NCBI GenBank assembly: GCA_963678675.1
Contig: OY783195.1
Span: forward strand, 3,916,001-3,980,000
Direction: 5' to 3'
Length of the DNA stretch: 64,000 nucleotides
Origin: Xiphydria camelus
Taxonomy: Eukaryota > Arthropoda > Insecta > Hymenoptera > Xiphydriidae
This document shows positions 1 through 13,588 of the stretch, piece by piece. How positions within the stretch are numbered: the first letter of the stretch is position 1; the number at the start of each line of letters is the position of its first letter. The notes below the pieces were generated by a model. The model was not told the origin of the DNA. It was given only the letters and a program-made list of their open reading frames with translations, and did no database searches. Position numbers and translations under genes: made by a program.

Positions 1-2572
1 TTTCGATTCTAGCGCGTTCTGCGGGAACCGCGCGATTGCTCGTTCGTCGTCACGAGGGAATAAGTCACTTCGTTCCATCTCTGACCTCTATCTTCCTCGA
101 GGGGTGGATTGGCCTGGCGATTTCCTCCCAATCAGAAGTTATTAACGAAAAATCCGATGCTCTCTGCGGATTCTTTGCCAATTATGAAGGCAATACCTCT
201 TTCTCAAGCCGGTTGTATCGAAGAAAATTGCGATAATTAAATATTTATAGTGAGCTTTCACAGAAAGTCTTGTCGTTTCGAATATATAATCGCGCAAAAC
301 ATTAGACCGCATCAGGATAGAAATGTATATTAACATCTACAGTTCAATTGGCAGCCGGTTTTAAATAATTGTAGGTATTTGAAGCTTCTGTTTTGAAGCT
401 ACAGTATAGGATAAAAATGAAAGTAGGAAAAAGGAAATACTTCCTTGAGATACGCAAGGTACTTCGATATAAGGTTTAGAAATAACGGGAGGTCCCTCGA
501 TACGAGTATCTTCGATCACGTGACCATAAACATCTTTATCGTGGGGAAATGAACCAGCTTACTACAAATTCACCAACTTCCACTTTCTTGCTAATGTTCT
601 GCGAATTAGATGTCATCATCCGGCGGCCGAACGAACGAACGAACTTCGGTATTCCTCAAATCAGAAGTTGTTGAAATGAAAAGTCGAATGCCATCGTCAC
701 GACGTTCCATCGTGTTCATCATGGTAGAGGAAAATCAACTGCTCCGCCGCCTTTTCGCCGCACCCTGTGCACGCCCCGAACAAATGGTTCTCGTTGGACA
801 AATGGATATGTCCCGTATCGAGACGAGGAAGAAATCAGAGCGGCAGTCTAACGCAGATGTCAAGAGGAGCTGCAGGAACTTTGAGTTTCTAAGCAATCAA
901 AAAGCTATCTCGACATCTTTGTGCTCGAACATCGAGGGTCGCATTCTGGGTTACCTCGAAGGAGGAGAAGGAGAGAAAGAAGACGACGAAAACAAGGAGT
1001 GCTTTCGTGCATACTTCTTTTCCCCGTCGCAGCGCCCTTTGAAAACAATCGAGAGGAGAATAATTGAAAAAGGGAAGCCCAATTAGCAAGTTGAAGTTTG
1101 ATTTGAAATTATATGAACAATTCTCTTTTTCTTTCTGAAAAATTCTAAACTGTCCCCAAAAGTTTGAATGTCCTTCGATTATGGCAAAGAGTAGCCTTTA
1201 ACAACAAATAAAATTCAAATACGCTTTTACTAATAAAGATCACTAGAACAGATTGTCCCCTGCCAAATTTGTGTACGTCCGATACTCTCTAGAATGCGTT
1301 CTCCTTTCTTTCCTATAATAAGATTCGAAACTCTGCCCACTGAGGAAGAAACTGAAATCGCATTGCTGAATAATCAAACTATAGGGAAAATTCTCCTCGC
1401 GATGTAACTCACGCGTAGTTAAATCTGTAGAATCTCCTTGAGACGTAGTCATGAGCGGGAGGATCTCCTTGCGACAAGTTAAGTAAGGATACTTGCAGCA
1501 GGAAAATCTCCTTGAGATGTAATCGCGAGATTAAAGAAGAGAAAAAGAAGACAGAGCCTGCAAAGCGGAGGAACTGAGAGCAGGAGCACGAGAAAAAAGG
1601 GAAATACTTTAGGAGAGAGAACTGATCGATAAGAGAAACGCCGACAAAGTTCCCTCGCATGGACGGTTAATTTAGAACAAACACACCAGCGAAACACACC
1701 CTCCGTTTCCCTCTTGGCCGAGCTCCCTCGCTCCATAGATCGACGAATCAACCAATTCCGATGTAACCTTTCTCACGGGGTCGAGCAGTGCTGTATACAT
1801 ATGTATGTATACGAGTACATACACTTATGTACAGTGAAGAATAGCCAGGGTCGAGTGGTTAGGGAATGATGAAAAGCCATCAAATAATTATAATTTTCCC
1901 CATAGAGACCCGTGAATGGAAGCAGGGGTATTAAACCTGTGTAATGTAACCCATCAACCCGTCGAACTGTCTCTGATACGCCTCTTATGCCTCTCCTTCC
2001 GGGTGCGAAAAGGTTCACCGGTCATCACGTACTTTTGGAAATGACTTTTGGTTTTGGTACATCTTCAGTGCGAAGCAACTGGCTAAAACACGGAAAGCTG
2101 AAGAATATTGAGAACTTGGATCTCTCTCTCAAAAAAAAGAAAAATTATTCCACATCTTTCACATATTTGAATCTGACCGGATATTGTAAGACTTCATTCG
2201 ATTTTATCGTAATTCTTCTACTTCTACGTGGAAAATAAAATTTGACGTAGTCGTGGGTTTTCGAATTTCATTTTTATGTATCGTTACGTCGTTAGTCGGT
2301 GTTTTAGAATAAAATAATATACCTATACATACGTGGCGTGGTAATTCGTAGTGCGCAGCAGCCTTCGTTACATTTATCTCATATACCTCTCGAAGGGAAC
2401 AATGGGTACACTTCAAAGTACACAACGTGGCAGGATTAAACCAATTATACCAAACTCGCGCGAAAGTTGCTAATTTCGCCCGTGCTTTCGCGACTTCATT
2501 TTCGCGGAAGAACACCGTCGTGTGTTTACTTCGCGTGGATTATAGGACACCCCGTGGAGTTCTACCCTAGCC
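1..2572. other. Non-coding stretch
   Basis: No gene seen apart from the repeat cluster at 1386-1530. The longest frame (610-1086) has no recognisable domain and uneven composition. A TATG-rich patch lies at 1797-1835. Confidence 0.6.
1386..1530 (+). repeat. Cluster of short degenerate direct repeats
   Basis: Four words of the type AATCTCCTTGAGATGTAATC occur at about 1386, 1429, 1460 and 1502. The spacing is irregular (43, 31 and 42 bp). They could be transcription-factor sites or a decayed minisatellite. Confidence 0.5.
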
Positions 2573-2725
2573 CTGAAATTTACTGGTAGGTTTCCGGTGC
2601 TCCCACGAGACGACCTGTGTACAATTGGGAAGGGAGGGATATCTACGGGGTCCGTACGTTGGCGGAAATGTTTCCACCTTCACGACATCTCAGGGACGCC
2701 TCGGTAGAGTTCACGTCCCTCTCCT
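2573..2725 (+). repeat. Diverged local duplication, copy 1
   Basis: This block shares CTTGAAATTTAC-like start, CGACCTGTGTACAATTGGG and the CACCTTC...CGAC...TC...CAGGG...CG series with 3233-3368, about 660 bp away in the same orientation. The surrounding sequence differs. It does not encode a recognisable protein in either copy. Confidence 0.65.
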
Positions 2726-3232
2726 CTCATACGATGCAACCTGTCATCGCGAGCCGCTTCTTCGCCCAGGTGGAAAACTCGCAGTAGTCGGAAAGATCCG
2801 TCAAGAACTTTTCCATCGCCATAGGGAATGGTGGAAATGCAGCGAGAGACGTTCCACGCGCAACGATCCGGAAGACAGGGGAAGGTCAAGAGGGCAGAGG
2901 GTTCGCAAGTTGGAAAGGATGCGACGAGCTTCCTCAACTTTGTCCCCTCGTGTTTTTTCTCCATCATCTCCTTTATTGCTTTAAATAATAGATAGCAAGT
3001 GCCAAACTCCATGAAAGTTGTTAGTCGCTGTTCGGCAATCCCGTGAGACTATGCCTGAGTTGAATCGAGTTACGGGGCCTGTGGTCCAGACGTCACGGAA
3101 TTCGGGAGAATCTGGCGAAGATTCTTTGGTATCGGTACAGCCGTAGAAATGGCACGAATGAAGGGTCAAAGGTGAGATAACAAGGTGGAAAGAGTCTCAC
3201 GAGTTATAAAATCTCTCCTCCAATCTTATATC

Positions 3233-3368
3233 CTTGAAATTTACCGGTGGTCTCGCGAAACGACCTGTGTACAATTGGGCGACGGTGTGTCTGCGGTCTA
3301 CGTATATTGCGGAAGCGCCATCCACCTTCGCAACGTCCCAGGGGCGTCGCGACGTACCTGCGTCCCGG
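3233..3368 (+). repeat. Diverged local duplication, copy 2
   Basis: Second copy of the block at 2573-2725. It keeps the exact word ACGACCTGTGTACAATTGGG and is followed by a CA repeat. Confidence 0.65.
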
Positions 3369-3412
3369 CCCTTGTCACGCGGGAGATCCTGGCGCATCTC
3401 GTCGTTTACCGC

Positions 3413-3430
3413 GCACACACACACACACAC
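3413..3430 (+). repeat. (CA)n microsatellite
   Basis: A pure CA run of nine units just after the second copy of the local duplication. Confidence 0.9.
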
Positions 3431-6400
3431 TGGCCACTCTTGACTTCGTGAATTTCGACGCCACAAAGCGAGTCGCCCTACACGAGTTCAGTTGCTGCAG
3501 GCAGTGCGCGGTACTGTGTATACAGACGACGGAAAACAGAACGGAGTGTATCCCCTTTGTTTGGCTCGTTTTCCAAAGCTGGGATCACTGTAACCATCGG
3601 GATGTATTTAGAAATGCTGCATAGTCGACGTCGGAATGAATATTTCCACTTGGATCATGATTACAGTGGAGCGTCTTCCAATTGTCAGCTTCTCAAAAGT
3701 TCTCACCTCTTGCTAAACAGCTGACCATACCTGTCCCCTTATGTGAAAACTTTTGAGCGGTACGATTATACGAAAGATTATTTTTAGATCGTAGTATAAT
3801 AATCCCGGACAGAATGGATTAAGCAAATAAACTGAACTACGACTGGTTTCGTAGGGACCAGATGTCTACGCAGCGAGAGAGGATAAATTTATCCAATGAA
3901 TATAAACTACAAAATGATCAACGAGATTTGAAGGAAACCATTTCGCGGTACGGTTATTTCGTATAGTTTATTCCTCGAGTAAATTTGCTCGCAACGCGAG
4001 CTCCTTAACAAACCGAGCGTTAAGCGAGATGAATGAGGAATTGAATGAAAAGAAAATCCTGGAGTAATATCGAAGGGTGGAAATGCTAGAGAGGACCTTA
4101 GCGCGAAAGATTTTTACAAATATTTCTACATAGCCTATATCGTAGTTATAGGATTAACCCCTTCTTCGCAAGGGACCATAGTAGCCCTTACGAGGGGTGC
4201 GCGATATTCTTCGCGCGCGGCCTTTACCGCGACCCCGAATGGGCGACGACCCCCGACGTGCGTGCGACGCGCTTCTCGCGCATCGATTCGGTCCCGCTCC
4301 GTCGGGGCGTCTTTCTTTCTCTTCGGAAAACGAGCGAGGCGAAGCGGACGTGCGTGGATTTCTCCACGCACGCGAATGCTCCGCGTGGAGCAATATTGCA
4401 GCGCGATTAAACTCTGAGGATAAGTGTTAAGCTGTAGAAAATGACAGAAAGTGATGTAAAGTGTGTAAACTGTACGCGAAGTATGTATAAGCCAGTTTTA
4501 CGTTATTTCGCGTGTCTTCGCTCTGAGGATTAGCCATGGAAACTCTCGTTGAATCGGATTCGAGTCGAATATATGTATTATATAAAACTCGGTATATGTA
4601 TGTACGACATAGTCTTTAGGCGATTTTCTGCTAGGAAAAGTAATCAGATATTTATACGAGATAAGTCATCTAGAGTGTATGTATCTGCAATTGTGCACCG
4701 ACTTTCGAGTCGAAGCTGCATCGTAGGGGCGTGATTCGATGAAATTTCGTATTTGCGACATACGATAGAATGCTTATATATACAGGTATGCACGTGTGAC
4801 TTTAGAAACTGTAATAAAATCAATCAAGTTCAGCTTCTTCGGGGCAATGATTTATCAAAAATAGGAACTGTCGAACTCTTAGAATTTTTTCTGACCGACC
4901 AATGAAAAGAAAAATCCTGAAGGTATATAATACTCCTTGTACCTTTTCGCACCCTAAGCAAACTGAACTCGATTGGCGATGGTCCGGTTTCCGTTTGGAG
5001 GCAGAAAACTTTTTATAAAAGCACCCCTCGAAGTGAGCCTGAAGTGCATCCCTTAGAGTCCTTTTCGTACACTTTTCTATAACAGCTCGCATCTCAGTTT
5101 AAGAAAATACACTCCATTTGTCAAAGCGAGCTTAGATATATTATAAAACCTGTCGGTATAGAAGAAACCTACACAGCACTCTTATGTACCTAGGAGAAAC
5201 AATAACGTAATGCACAAGATAAAATAATTTCTCCACTGAAATAACGTTTGCAATCAATTCAAGCCCACTACCATTAAGAAATCCTCTCCCATAAATGACA
5301 TCCACCAGCGCAGCGTCAAGGGATTAACTTTTCATAGGAACGGCCGTGCACTAAACGAGCCACTCCTACGATCGGGCGACGTCGTCATGTATGATGCATT
5401 GTAGCGGATGCCAGCCATAAATATCCATAGTTACATGTAACGTGCGATGCAATTTCGTTTTTGCGAACGATGCGCTCGTCGCGTCGCGTGGAAATATATT
5501 GAAGGCGTCCGTTAAACGTTTGCTCGTTATTCTCCCATTTCCGTGCTCCCGCGCGAGACGCTGCGCCCCGTCCCAAGCGCTAGATGCATCTCGGTGATGG
5601 AGGAACATCTGGACGGCGACTGCTGATGGACGGTAGGTACGAGATACGCTTCGAAACGGTAAGCGGATTGATCGCGTTAAATGCAAAAAGAGAGAGACAA
5701 GGGGGTATAACGGGTATAAGTGCGGCGAACGCGGTGGAAGAGGGGCTTGAGGAATGATTCGATGGCCCGTTGATGTTCGCTCGATGAGTTGATTCGTTTT
5801 TACGACTCCATGCGAAACGAAATTAGAGAAGTTAACGTGTGGTTGTATCGCACGTTCGTTACCGCTGCCCTCGTTATTTCAATCCGCGGTATCTATATCC
5901 AATTTTTTTCAGTTCGGAACGGATACCTGAAAGGACGATCCAATTATAAAAAATCTGATCGTCAATCCATGTATAACTATTAAACTTGTTAATAACAACC
6001 ATTGAGAGCGCGATTTTTTAAAAATAAAGTCGCCCAAATATTGCACTGTCTGTATCAATTTCTCGGGCAGAACGATAGAGGGATTAAGAAGCCGTACTCA
6101 TCGAAAAACGGGCAGAGGCTCCTCCACTCGCTTCGGCATCGCGGGAGAAAATTGATGTCTTAAAGATCCAGAGGGTAGGTACGTATAGAGTTTTATCGTC
6201 CGCGAACTCATTGCGAAACTCAGGCACGCCCCGCGCGCGCGCGCACGCGCCATTCCTCGACGAAGAATTCTCACGGCCGACAGAAAACTTAGCCAACTGT
6301 AAATGAAACCGGCCGGTGATCTCTGAACTGTTGACTGTCGGGTGCAACCACTCTGGCCAAGGCGAGATTAACCCCTCGCTCGCCGGAGCCTCACCCCTTT

Positions 6401-9400
6401 TTAACCCCTTTCGCGGAGCTCCCTCCCCGCCGCCAACTACCGACCGAGTTCCTGAAACTTTATCCGACCCTGCAGAATGCCGCAATAAAGAATGCTTCCT
6501 TCCCCGTCTGCCATTACCGTACCGAAATTGGAGCTTCGTCCAGCCTCGATATACGTATCTCTATATACGTATACACCGAGATAGGAATCTCCCTCGAAAG
6601 CGTTCCTTCCCCGGTAGAAAAGTTCCGTTTGACGATGTATCGAGCGAAGGGGGATGTTATAGAGTTTTCAACTACCGACGTATAGCGGAGACAATTCATC
6701 CGCGAGTACCGAGCTAGTAGAGTGAGTGCGGTATTCTTGAAGAGGGTCAACACAGATCAACTCGAGGCTTTGTCTCGTCAAATTCAGTTGGCTAAGGGTA
6801 CTTGAGCCAACCACAAGTGTAATTTTTTCGTTAATCTTTGAAAGGTAACGTTGCTGAACGAGAAGGATATATTTCGGAGTCGCGTAAGTGATTGAGGATC
6901 GTTATTCCTAGCGATCGGTCGGTCGGATGAAAAAACGGATTACAGATCTACTAAAACGGCACAAGATTTGTTCCAACTAGTTTCTCTCCGCTAAACGAGA
7001 AATTAATCTACACGACGATTTCCAAATCGCAAAGAGCCGTTCCGCCGGTGTCGCCACCCCCGAATCGCTTCGCGCGATTTCTCAGGTAGAAAAAAAGCTC
7101 GACTCAAGCGGACTGGAAAAGGCGATCTTCCATTCGACGGCGAGCGGAAGAAGTCGACGGAGTAAAAAAAAAGCGAAGAGCGCGGGGTGCAAACACATAG
7201 AAACGCGAGGGCGCGAAGTCACCAAAGTAGCTGAGCGAGTAGCGAGTTAGCGGAGTGTAATAACGTCTCGTTACTGTCATTGTTATCGGGTGGAGGAGAG
7301 ACCGGCGGGACAGCCAGCTGACGCAGGATAACCTTTCGACGGGAAGAATCTTTTTTTTTTTTCGCGCGAAAAACCGACACGCCGCTCAGAAACGAAGAAA
7401 CACGAGCGGAGGCAAAACGATTTACGGGGAACAATAGAGTCGCTCGCAGCTTCGTCGCCCTTATCGTGCATGTCGGTCGGGATAACCCATATCGGGTTAT
7501 GTATACCGAAACGCATTAGAAAGAAGCACGTCCCGTTCGGAAGCTGTACATGTGGAAGTTGTAACCGGGATTTTGGACCTTTAGAGCCATCGATTCGACG
7601 TCTAGCCACGGCCGAGAAAGTCCCCTCCACGAGAGTTTACGAGACGTCTCGTTCTATCGAGCCGGTAATAAAGTGCCGTAAAGTGGAGCTACTTCGACGA
7701 GGATTTCTTTTTTCATATATTAAACCCCTCTCCGATTTTTATGGACTGTCAAATGAGGTATTCCATGCGCTATTACACCAGCTAGACGCTCCGACCCATA
7801 CTCGTAATACATGAGCCGGTATTAAAAAAAAAACCCTTAGAATCCTTCCCATTTCGACACTCCCACGGACTCAGTTCCAAATGATCTCTTTATACGTCCA
7901 ATAGCTGCCAGCCAGCTTCCAACTTTATCCACAGTTCACTTCACCTTTATAAGTTTGTCCTCTCGGTGTCGAAGTTACCCCAAAGTTAAACCAGAGTAGC
8001 CAACCCGGATCACGATTACTTCACCGATCGTTGATTCCGGTAGCAACATACGTTCGTTCCACTCGAGCCAGCCCGAAGGCGCATCGGCGCGGAGCAGCCC
8101 GCGGGAACGGAAGACGCTAATCACATTTCGGATTAAGAGTTTTACCGCGGCGTCAGTCACGATTATAATTCGCCCCGTCCCCCGGCACCGGTGCGCGCGC
8201 GAGCGGTTCAACCACCCCGTCGTTTCCCAAGCTCGATCGATCTGGTTCACCACATACAGACCATTCCTACCGGTTAATTAACATATTCAATTAATTATGA
8301 GATTCCCTCCATTAAATGCCAAACGATGCTCTCAGTCCCGAGCGCCTCTTTCCCCGTATTGTGGCGCCGTTATAAATACTATACCGGGACCTCACCGCGG
8401 AAGAAATTCATTCGCCCCTCATCGACGTTTCGCGGAGCTTCGGAAGATTTCGCAGCAGGGGTCACGCGATGCCGTGAAAAGCGCCCGTGCAGTTAATTGA
8501 TTCGTATAGCGGAGGTGCGATAATTAAGGAAAATTCCTAATGAAAGCGATCTACTGAGATAAAAGTGGGTGGTGAAATTAACCCTAATCGCAAGGTGGAA
8601 TTTTCCTGGGGTTGATAGTATACCATATTTATGATTAAGCAGATCGAGAATACAGTCGAAATGAGTTTTGTTGCGTAGTTGTAGTAACAACGAGGTTGTA
8701 ATTTACGATAGCCATGCACCGTGGTTGAATTAAATATAAAATTAGATGAATAATATTACTGCACGATAGTATCAATTATGTAAAATAAAATTGGGGACAT
8801 CAATCGACCATGCGTCAAATTTACTTGGTTATAGCAATCCTGATCTCTTATTATTATAATCAGACTCTCACTGCTTATAGTTTACGTCAAAATCGATCAC
8901 GATTTCTGTTAAATTAAAATTAAATTATGGTTCTTTCTATCAGTTTTTTCTCTGAACTATGAATTTCTGTTCGATTGATTCATTTAGATCTTCCTTTTGT
9001 CATGACAAAGTTTTTCACTTGGATCGTTACGAAACACACTGTACTCGGGATCTACTCTTCGCAATGGATAGGGGCCAGATGGTCGGCGGTTTCCTCTCAG
9101 GACGATTTTTTAGCACAGACGCGCCCGGGATTCCTCCAGGGTATAATGGCAACCGCGGCCGTGTCCCCCCGCTGCTCGGCGCCTCTATCGATTCGGTACA
9201 ATCCCGTAATTCAAATTCGCGGCGCCGCGCACGATGCACGCATGACGCCCACGTGGCGCGCGGACGACCGGCGAAAGATAAGCGGGTCGCGCGTTACGAA
9301 ATGTCGCGCGGGTGCGGAGGAAGAGGAGAGGGAGGAAATTTGCCTTCACACTTTACGACGTGGCGCGATGCCGTGAAAAATTCAGGAAAACCACTGTATT

Positions 9401-9994
9401 GTGTCGGTGTGCCTCCCCTCCTTTTTTTCGGTCTATTTTCTCTCTTTCCCTTTCTTCTTCGGCAACAAATACGCGCATATACCTCCGCCACCGCGTACAC
9501 GTGCAGGTCGCGAGCGAACGTCCGAGAAGACGTTCGCGAAAGCCCCCTTCGGGAAGAGTTTAAATATTTACGCTCTCTCGCCGCGGAGTGTGGGAAGACT
9601 CTCAAAGTGTGCATGTGTACGTACACGTATAACGAGGTGGAAGAGTATACACGCATCCCGTACCCTCGCGTATACTTTATAGAGTCTCCTCGTCGGATAT
9701 AGATTTTCAAAACGTCCCGTGCCCTTTGGAGAAGCTCCGGTAGGATCGTCGCGCAACGGAAACTGAGGAGAGAGCTCTATAAACTGGCAAAGAGAAATAA
9801 TTGATAGTGTCAACGAAATCATTCTTGAACCAAAAACATGTGATCTTACAAATTTGTAAGAATGCCGACTCTCAGTCGCGATGAATATAATATTCTTGAT
9901 TCAAGAATACCTTCGTTGGGACGAGAAATTCTTCCTGCACGAAAAAAAGAAAAAAACAATTATTCGAGTCTATTAAATATTTTCCTGCGCGAAA
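3431..9994. other. Non-coding stretch
   Basis: No exon or RNA gene recognised in 6.5 kb. CpG-rich patches (4190-4330, 6225-6255, 9130-9330) alternate with AT-rich ones (8620-8960). Long frames at 8959-9702 and its antisense are CpG-driven and contain no domain. Confidence 0.6.
3690..3757. repeat. Short imperfect inverted repeat
   Basis: CTCAAAAGTTCTCAC is mirrored by GTGAAAACTTTTGAG. It may be the remnant of a small foldback element; no second copy was found. Confidence 0.4.
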
Positions 9995-10255
9995 ACTGAG
10001 AAGAATAATTAGGTTTTAAAATGACAAAACGCATCTAGTTTGACGCGTTTAGTATTCTAACCAAAATACTGGTTAGTTTTATCAAATATCTAGTTATTCT
10101 AGCCAAATGTTTAGTTATTCCAATCGAACATTTAGTTATTATAACAAAAAATTAATCAATTTAACCAAACAGATGGAGGATCCATATTTCACCAAAGAGT
10201 TTGGTCATCATTTTCAGGATTTTAATTAAATTAACCAAGTTGTCTTTGACAGTGA
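9995..10255 (+). mobile_element. MITE of the GGTTAGAAT/AACCAAA group
   Basis: Starts ACTGAGAAGAATAATTAGG, then ACAAAACGCATCTAGTTTGA and repeated TAGTTATTCTAACCAAA-like words. The right part GATGGAGGATCCA...TTTGGTCAT also occurs at 35149-35412. The same element occurs in reverse at 49915-50167. Confidence 0.75.
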
Positions 10256-12367
10256 AGAAAGCCATGCCTCGATCCTGGAATTATATCATGTTTTTGATTG
10301 AAGAAAACATTTATTTGGCATTAACAATTATTTCTCTGATTGTAAGGTTGGGGTGAAAGACGAAGAAAGAAAAAACTCATTATCGTTCTGGAAGAGCGAG
10401 AGAGAGAGTACATTGTAAAATCGTTAGCACTCCCTCCCTTTCTTAGCCCGTTCCCTTCCTCGAAAAGCGGGGAAGGGGTAGTTTTACGCCTGATGCCTCG
10501 AGACGAATCCACCTGTATTACCATGCACATACGCGAGTACTTCCGTTCCTGACCGGGACTTTTAAGTTTTCATGAAGAGGGGGAGCGCGAAGGGGAAGTT
10601 GTTCCGGTGCGTGCCCCGTGTGGGATTCTCCCACGGGTAATCCTCGCCTTGGAATAACGTAAGACGCTCTCTATCTTTACACTCATCTACGGGGCGGAAT
10701 CTAGAAGCGGCAGCGGTAGAGACTCGCCACGCCACAGGAGGAGCATAATTTTTCCCTGTCCTTTTCTCGTTCAGCCGCACGGCGACGGTTGCGGGTAATT
10801 AAGAAGGGTGCGAGGACTTCAAGTATGTGCTTCGGTACAGACAGCCGAACAAGCGAAAAGCAAAAATTAGACCGCATCGCGTTGCAAATGTTCTCGAAGC
10901 GCGAGTTGAAAGAAATCGTCGATGCGTCGAAGTCGACGCCTCACCGCCTCAACGAGAAATTTCACGATCGTCGTCGTCGACGGCGTGTCGCCGACAAATA
11001 CCTTCGCTAAGGAGCATCGAGTACGGGGAAATTAGGGGATAAATTGGCGGGTGTATTGGAGTCACTTCGATCGCTGACGGCTTGAATAGGCGAGGGTGGT
11101 GCGGGTCGATCAGGGGCGCAACGAGTAGTTTCCTGGAACACGGAAGCGGCATTTGTCCCTGTTGGCGCGTCGTGAAGCTCACACACCCGAGGGAACTGAA
11201 TATATGATTCCCCGTTTTTCTTCGGTGATAGCGGCAGTGCGATGGGAAAATTATCATTCCAACTTCTATACAGCCGTTAAAGGCTTCGCAAGTAGCAAAA
11301 TAACGCGCTGAAGTACACCGCGCCACTGATAATTCAATTTTTCTCCCCTTCTACGACCCCGCCCACTTCAGCCCCGCGGCCGTGGCACGCGTGCATTTCC
11401 TATAAAATCTTGAAATAAAAATGCAATATCCCCCCGATCGAATTAAAATCTGCACAACGGAGGCGAAATAAATATAAAAGAATCCAATAAAACATAAAAC
11501 GACGCCCGAGCACATATCACTGCCATTCCCGAATAAAAAAATGGACCCGTCACGCGCACGCACACGCGCACGCACCGACTCTGCAGTCGTCGCCCGCGTT
11601 GACGTCCGTCCAACGCGGATGAATAGCCGCCGGGGCGATAAACAAACGAATAAATGCCTACCGGGGCTAAGCGTGATCTCGCATTGCAGCTGCGCGCGCC
11701 CGCGCAACGTGGACGAAACTCGCGGGGTTCGGTAATTTATCACCGGAGCCCCTCGCGTGCCCTCGTCCCGGCGCGCCGATGCGGGGGGAGGGTAGAGCGC
11801 GCGCGGAACATATTCGCGAGGATTTATACAAAATTCGACGCCGCGCGGCGGTACACGGCTTCCTTCCGATGACTCAGGCGAGCTGAGCAGAGCGAGTGTC
11901 CTCGTGTGCCGTCTGGAATTCGAGAGGAAGTGACGTCACGTTTAAGTAGCAGACCGACAGGTTGTACGCGCGCGGTCCCTCCCGGGGCTCTCTCCGGTTC
12001 CCCGAGGAGCGAAGACAATGAGACAGGTAGCCGTGGCCTTTGCTCCTCGGTCGCTGATCTTTGCGCCCCTCTCTCCCTATCCGTCACTCTCCACATTGCC
12101 GGGGCCTACGATAAGGCACACACGTGCGTGCACCTGAAAGCTCGTCGCTTCTATTTACTTTGTCATTACAGTTTTCAGCGCGGCTCGGCCGGCTTTTGTT
12201 CGATAATGACGCAGCCGCTGAAAACGCGCGGATGAGACGCAGTCTTCCACGGACGAGACGGCATTCCAGCGCGGATTGTAATTCTCGTGGAGGGAAGAGC
12301 GTGCAGTCTCTCTTTCGTGTACATCTGACGTTCTATTTTCATCATTGTAAAATTAAATTTAGATTCG
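10256..12367. other. Non-coding stretch
   Basis: CpG-rich with CG/CA simple patches (11550-11575). No exon with a recognisable protein and no convincing promoter. Confidence 0.6.
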
Positions 12368-12832
12368 TACATGGAAAAAAAAACCAGTAGATTTAACTAT
12401 ATCGAAGGCTACGAGTGGGAGAATGCAGATTCAGTTACATTGGACTAATAATTGATTTGAATGGACTTCAGCCTGTTTAATTCAAATAGCCGTTAATCGT
12501 TATAACCAGGTTATTACCAAATTTTTCACACGGAGAAAAAATTTACTTCATCGAAATAAACGTATCTTTGGATAGCCCTGAGAGCACATTTATTTGACTC
12601 GAGTGAATAGCGATTTGACCCAAGTAACATTCAATTCAATCATTAATATTTACATACGTCCAATCGATATTCATTTTAATAGAATAAATACGCTGTCAGG
12701 ACTATTTAAAAATACGTTTATTTCGATCAAGCTAATTTCTCTTTCAGTGTGCAGTCGAAGCAAATAATTCTGCATTCCCCCGCCGGTAAACGCCGATTTA
12801 ATTGAACATACCATTTTTTTCCTCAGCGTGCG
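12368..12832. mobile_element. MITE of the GTAGATTT group, split by a nested MITE
   Basis: The outer parts match the element at 31084-31289: both hold AGTAGATTT near the left end, GCAGATTCAGTTAC, TAATAATTGATT, and end near GATTTAATTGAA...ACCATTTTTTTCC. The copy here is longer because another MITE sits at 12527-12751. Confidence 0.75.
12527..12751. mobile_element. Foldback MITE nested in another MITE
   Basis: About 55-bp inverted ends: the left part CGAAATAAACGTATC...CCTGAG is mirrored by CTGTCAGGAC...ACGTTTATTTCG on the right. Termini are CACACGGAGAAAA and TCTCTTTCAGTGTG. The same family begins at 63822. Confidence 0.82.
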
Positions 12833-13560
12833 TATCATTTCGCAAAGACCCGAATAAAGTATCTTCACATCAGCTGCAATAATAATTCGTTAATTAATAC
12901 ACCGCGCTACCGAGCGATTCGATAGAGAAACTTTCGACTATCCCGCATCCCGTCCTATTTAACTCCGACGTGTCGCAGCCTCCGCGTCTTGCGTCATACA
13001 CTGGCGAGCGTAATAAACGTCGCGTACGCGAGAATGTCGAACGGCGACGAATTTCGTTGGCCGAAACGATCGACCTCATAACGGCGGTCCAATTAGTGTC
13101 TCGCGATGAATAGAATTCCCGTCTGTCTAGGTCTAGGATAGTTAGCGCAATAGCAGCTACCGCGGAGTCGGGCATAGTTTAATTAGCGCCCCGTGGAGCC
13201 GCGCGTAGGCTTTCAATGCGCGATGCACCGCGCGTGTGCCGGTGCACATTTACGTGCGACCGATAAAAGCGTGTATGGCGGGACGCTCGCGTGTGCAGTC
13301 GCGCGCATACGAGTGCACATCTACCTGACGCGTATACGAGAGAGTGCGAGAATCGCGCGCGCGCGCGCGTGAACAATTCCGAAGTCATTTCTACCGCCAC
13401 TCCTATCAGTCGCGAGGGTGTTTCACGCTCGGTGCATCCGTATCTCCGCACGCGAGAGTCTCGCGCGTATGCAACGCGGAATACCGTCGAACCGCGAATT
13501 TCGGTTTCCACGCGCGCGCGATAGTCGAGTCCCGCGGAAATGAGGAAGCGAGGGAGGCGG

Positions 13561-13588
13561 GGAGAGGAGGGAGGGAGGGAGGGAGGGA
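13561..13588 (+). repeat. (GGGA)n tract
   Basis: Tandem GGGA units on the + strand, purine-only. Confidence 0.85.

Noticed and set aside
8959..9702. 247-codon open frame on the + strand
   Set aside because: Overlapping frames on both strands across a CpG-rich patch; no domain.
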